Positions 6,001-7,603 of a DNA stretch of 7,603 nt are shown here, in pieces. Each line of letters starts with the position of its first letter. Position 1 is the stretch's first letter. The stretch is taken from contig QQSG01000126.1 of NCBI GenBank assembly GCA_003602665.1, positions 1-7,603 of the forward strand, read 5' to 3'. This DNA comes from Candidatus Poseidoniales archaeon. Its GTDB lineage: Archaea; Thermoplasmatota; Poseidoniia; Poseidoniales; Poseidoniaceae. The translations under genes were made by a program, and so were the position numbers. The notes beneath the pieces were generated by a model that worked only from the letters and a program-made list of their open reading frames with translations, did no database searches and was not told where the DNA came from.

Positions 6001-7603
6001 TGGTTGTGTTATCGAAGATGGTTTCTGCACGGATCATGTACACTCCAGAGAAGAACTCATGGCTTGCAAGAGTGGTTGTGTCAGCATCTTCAGCGTCAAC
6101 ATTGGTTCGACTTGTGGTGTAACTTGCGTCTTCAAAGAACGTAAATTCTTGCAGTGTAATGTTATTGAAAGCAACACCCTTGAAGCCGTCGTTAATTCCG
6201 TTCCGGCCGTCATCGTCGCTTTGGAACTCGAAGTTAATGTCGACTGAAGCGCCTGAAAGCGACACACATTCCCTGAACCATTGCGAACTATCTGCTGCAG
6301 TGTTGTTCAAGACATACAAGTGAGTAAGGTCAATACTGCGGCTTAGAACGAGGTCATCAGAGTTGAAGAATACGTTGTAGTTACCGGAAGATCCATCGGT
6401 TGAAGCGGAATCTCCTACGAAGTCGATTTCTGCCTGATTAATCGATTCGGAAGCGTTTGTGAATCCATCATCATTGTCATCGTTTCGGCAGGTTCCGTCT
6501 TCATCGTAATCGTTCCATTGGCCGAGTAGAATAGCGGAATAGGAATCGCTACCTCGTGTGTAATCGAAGTTAATGGACGCATAGTCATTGACATCAACGA
6601 TTGTTGTTCCATCAACATCAATACCATAGAAGGTATCTGCGTAATACTCGAAGTTAAGCGAAACGAAATCACCAGACATTGAAGTAAGGTCTACACCAGG
6701 TATGGTCAGTGTTTCATTTTCCCAAAGATCGCCGTATCCGTTTACTGCTGTATCACATGGGTGACCGAACCAGTATGCGTTATTGTTGAAGAGGGTATCT
6801 GAACATGTTAATTCGTTGTAGATAGCACCTTGTGGGTTTCCGTCATCACTGTAGATGTACCCCTCAGAGCCACCTTCAAAGGATTCCTCACAGATAACAG
6901 CAGGAGCACTGCATAGTACATCTGAAGGTGTTGCTGAGAAGACTGTAGCCTTGATGTCGTAGTCTACGAGAGTATTACCGTAGTTGTTGGTTGTTACATC
7001 GATGTCAAAGACACCTTCTGCATACAAACCACCAGGATTGAAGTAATCGATTCCTTCAACTGTAGGGTCATAAAGATTGAATGGCTGAATGTAACCAATG
7101 ATGTCATCGTTTACTGTTTGCTCGTCCCAAGCATGGTTGGAAAGAGTAGCAGATATCCTGTAAATCGTATCATTGAGAAGATTCGCAGTAATCGATGCTG
7201 TTTCTTCCTCACCCGGACCAAGGTTGACAAGGTTTAGGTTGGATTGAAGTGTTTGCGGATTTGGCAAGTAAGCCGTGTTCTGCTTGTAAATTGTGACGTT
7301 ATCAATAGCGTATCCATCACGGCCGCTCCATAGTGATTCATTATCATCAGCAATGGAACCCTCGAATCCAGAGCGGAGTCTGAATCGAACGTCGACTGTT
7401 TCACCAGCCCATGGAGACAGATCGAATTCACCAACGCCATCCTCAGTAAAGTTACTCCATCCGTAGTAGGTACCCGCTGCTTGAGCTCCGTAATAGTAGA
7501 CTCCTTCTGCGACTCCACCAAAACCGTTGATTTTGATTGCTCTGTCGTTGTCATAACCGCCCCACATTGAAAGGCCTGACAAACATTCTCCAGCAATTTG
7601 TGC
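3026..7603 (-). CDS. Giant multidomain cell-surface protein with C-terminal membrane anchor, 5' partial
   Basis: The frame is open from the window edge (first codon 7603-7601) to TAG at 3026-3028, 1525 visible residues; the N-terminus and signal peptide lie outside. A TTG at 7580-7582 is only an internal Leu codon. Visible modules, numbered from the edge: end of a jelly-roll-like domain closing with GYAIDNVTIY (1-107); CARDB-like Ig domain (119-225); second jelly-roll-like region (235-489) with a DYDEDG loop; CARDB-like (490-562); Ig-like (562-682); amidotransferase-like (683-932); Ig-like (937-1059); PKD-like (1067-1205); Ig-like (1207-1332); acidic linker; one membrane helix (1396-1417); cytoplasmic Q/A/Y-rich tail with two copies of a 25-residue motif. 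Many N-x-S/T sites and locally paired cysteines fit export. Such proteins usually act in adhesion, polymer binding or the cell envelope; no catalytic site is recognised, so the role is open. Confidence 0.94.
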   Translation of the reverse strand, partial: AQIAGECLSGLSMWGGYDNDRAIKINGFGGVAEGVYYYGAQAAGTYYGWSNFTEDGVGEFDLSPWAGETVDVRFRLRSGFEGSIADDNESLWSGRDGYAIDNVTIYKQNTAYLPNPQTLQSNLNLVNLGPGEEETASITANLLNDTIYRISATLSNHAWDEQTVNDDIIGYIQPFNLYDPTVEGIDYFNPGGLYAEGVFDIDVTTNNYGNTLVDYDIKATVFSATPSDVLCSAPAVICEESFEGGSEGYIYSDDGNPQGAIYNELTCSDTLFNNNAYWFGHPCDTAVNGYGDLWENETLTIPGVDLTSMSGDFVSLNFEYYADTFYGIDVDGTTIVDVNDYASINFDYTRGSDSYSAILLGQWNDYDEDGTCRNDDNDDGFTNASESINQAEIDFVGDSASTDGSSGNYNVFFNSDDLVLSRSIDLTHLYVLNNTAADSSQWFRECVSLSGASVDINFEFQSDDDGRNGINDGFKGVAFNNITLQEFTFFEDASYTTSRTNVDAEDADTTTLASHEFFSGVYMIRAETIFDNTTIGTNWYNDNELSESNNIEQVIFNVESVDITLGKPTTLGCLDDGTYACVLPIDGSLAHSWDLKATNGVLAGDYMFYMTVFDETDSTQVHQASSSTQTTALTSNEKIDLTFPSFNNWQDGHDYNISFHAELANGNPSGNVRYFHATFANTIDVAILSDSTARTSTIKQDLQLLGMTYTQYSINDWPTYLDSGWLTHYDKVLLPWQDDIAAKDVESGGRGYYQKLGSTANRQTLESFMSAGGTVQAHLGPQGSQIYGLDVGLNGRLPFGMDVQSRDTPETKITYTGLDIADPYHPIMNDVSTTSFQGFEGDGTVATAVLNTNSVSTQNVPGVCNGYMEDGGYFQSLLRTDANSKDVIMGTCSYYQGGMIVSTIDVATYSSRADSPTFPLLGNMLGFSVTPYPEGFGSLGADLGLTIDGDTPNIDPSTGGYATHYMKSDATVTFGYTTATAATLSTDWILDGPTDWDAATMASGTDHTTDASPNVAFCKVDLSSATGCLQGQQWTVTLLLHDEAGHSRIISVVVETNDVLADAFAPEANVTIEASDNIEYIGTKTVSNTEWDVNRIILDDNGVRVVNFDASDSFDADAIDGSNGIVTYEWKVFFDAPYGDTSFNLEGHTFEETAASNGMFTYRFQNETVDSSGTAESQIRMELRVYDASGKFSDKYRMYFVVVPEGYGDEIPLVQYDNFENTSVGVTESTYTITGTILSGSETGEVYVEASFSRDDFSASAIEKYNLITDNKFARSVALSDTETFELSLDIDNFYSNNSEVVEIWVRVYEGDDERWSDDLTKMVLINLKQCRGVLVNESAQAADVDGEFVWNATGGLDGNGICEWNGAWSYNSETGVWSEPANDLNSDESSDDSSLMLILAIVGSIILLGGVTLLFLRGGGNSDKVDNLSAAAAGYGESQDMTEQYVQQLIAQGYPEETARQYAAQYVGQAAATQPAAAQPAAASNDLYTQYYNQYFQQFVAQGYDEATASQYAQQYAAQAQQQQ
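3044..3268 (-). repeat. Duplicated 25-residue motif in the cytoplasmic tail
   Basis: Copy one (3194-3268) and copy two (3044-3118) share the pattern Y-x-Q-Q-x-x-A-Q-G-Y-x-E-x-T-A-x-Q-Y-A-x-Q-Y, with 16 of 25 positions identical, and start 50 residues apart. Between them is an Ala/Gln/Pro linker (AAATQPAAAQPAAA). Each copy reads as two short helices around a QGY(P/D)E turn. The protein ends shortly after copy two in AQAQQQQ. Both copies lie after the membrane helix, so they should face the cytoplasm. Confidence 0.88.
3353..3418 (-). other. C-terminal transmembrane anchor of the surface protein
   Basis: Twenty-two hydrophobic residues (LMLILAIVGSII then LLGGVTLLFL; residues 1396-1417 from the edge) follow an acidic, Ser/Asp-rich linker (NSDESSDDSS) and precede RGGG. 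The acidic side outside and the Arg inside give an N-outside, C-inside orientation, as in archaeal C-terminally anchored surface proteins. Confidence 0.92.
3989..4405 (-). other. PKD-like domain in the surface protein
   Basis: Residues about 1067-1205 from the edge contain VVNFDASDSFDAD, then GIVTYEWKVFFD, then LEGHTFEE and MELRVYDASGKFSD. This matches the PKD progression of FDAS-S-D, YEW, a His/aromatic strand, and a V-D-x-x-G ending. PKD folds are Ig-like spacers or binding modules on exported proteins. Confidence 0.75.
4808..5557 (-). other. Class I glutamine-amidotransferase-like (ThuA/DUF4350-like) domain, probably non-catalytic
   Basis: Residues about 683-932 from the edge alternate strand and helix, unlike the all-beta modules around them: IDVAILSDS, helix TIKQDLQLLGM, YDKVLLPWQDD, helix QTLESFMSAGGTVQAH, then HPIMN, GTCSYYQGGMIVSTID and LLGNMLGF. 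This order resembles amidotransferase-like domains that ask whether a path lies at the top of a list of strands, as in ThuA-type folds. At the expected nucleophile turn after GTVQAH there is LGPQG rather than G-x-C-x-G, so hydrolysis is unlikely; ligand binding is the better guess. Confidence 0.55.

Noticed and set aside
7580..7582. TTG as start of the giant surface protein
   Set aside because: The frame is open for seven more codons to the window edge, the sequence after TTG is already the inside of a domain and no signal peptide follows, so it is an internal Leu codon.
7234..7596. Minus-strand 120-residue frame at the right edge, and other short frames within 3026-7603 on both strands
   Set aside because: They overlap the giant gene in other frames, have no recognisable domains and no ribosome sites.

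Overview
The window most likely comes from a planktonic marine archaeon of the Marine Group II / Poseidoniales type. This is inferred from three things. The S-adenosylhomocysteine hydrolase carries the SGCNPLSTQDD signature version found in archaea and some bacteria. There is a very large exported protein of Ig-like and PKD-like modules, anchored by one C-terminal helix with a Q/A/Y-rich cytoplasmic tail. Genes are tightly packed, with a GGTGA-type ribosome site and moderate GC. No rRNA or other definitive marker is present, so the lineage is a hypothesis.

Layout. Bases 1-630 (+) hold the 3' end of a gene for an RGG-rich, RNA-binding-type protein with a perfect RanBP2-type zinc finger. Its reading frame contains no start codon in the window, and the longer acidic frame lying over it is a shadow. 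Nine bases later, behind a GGTGA ribosome site, 640-1677 (+) encodes a TPR protein with two membrane helices. It converges on the gene for S-adenosylhomocysteine hydrolase (1685-2959, -), with a perfect 10-bp inverted repeat sitting on the two stop codons. After a 66-base gap, the rest of the window (3026-7603, -) is one open frame for a giant cell-surface protein. It runs off the window edge, so its N-terminus and export signal are not visible.

How the genes fit together. The two plus-strand genes are close enough to be co-transcribed and possibly translationally coupled, but no shared pathway is evident. The hydrolase is a housekeeping enzyme of the methyl cycle that removes the S-adenosylhomocysteine left by methyltransferases. 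The giant protein is probably structural, adhesive or ligand-binding. Its visible modules are jelly-roll-like and CARDB-like pairs, a glutamine-amidotransferase-like domain without an obvious nucleophile, PKD/Ig-like modules, a membrane anchor, and a tail with a duplicated 25-residue motif.

The most interesting items are the RanBP2 finger plus RGG repeats in a prokaryotic gene, reminiscent of eukaryotic FET-family RNA-binding proteins; the two-step tandem-repeat expansion within it; and the duplicated cytoplasmic tail motif of the surface protein. I saw no CRISPR array, tRNA, rRNA or insertion sequence.
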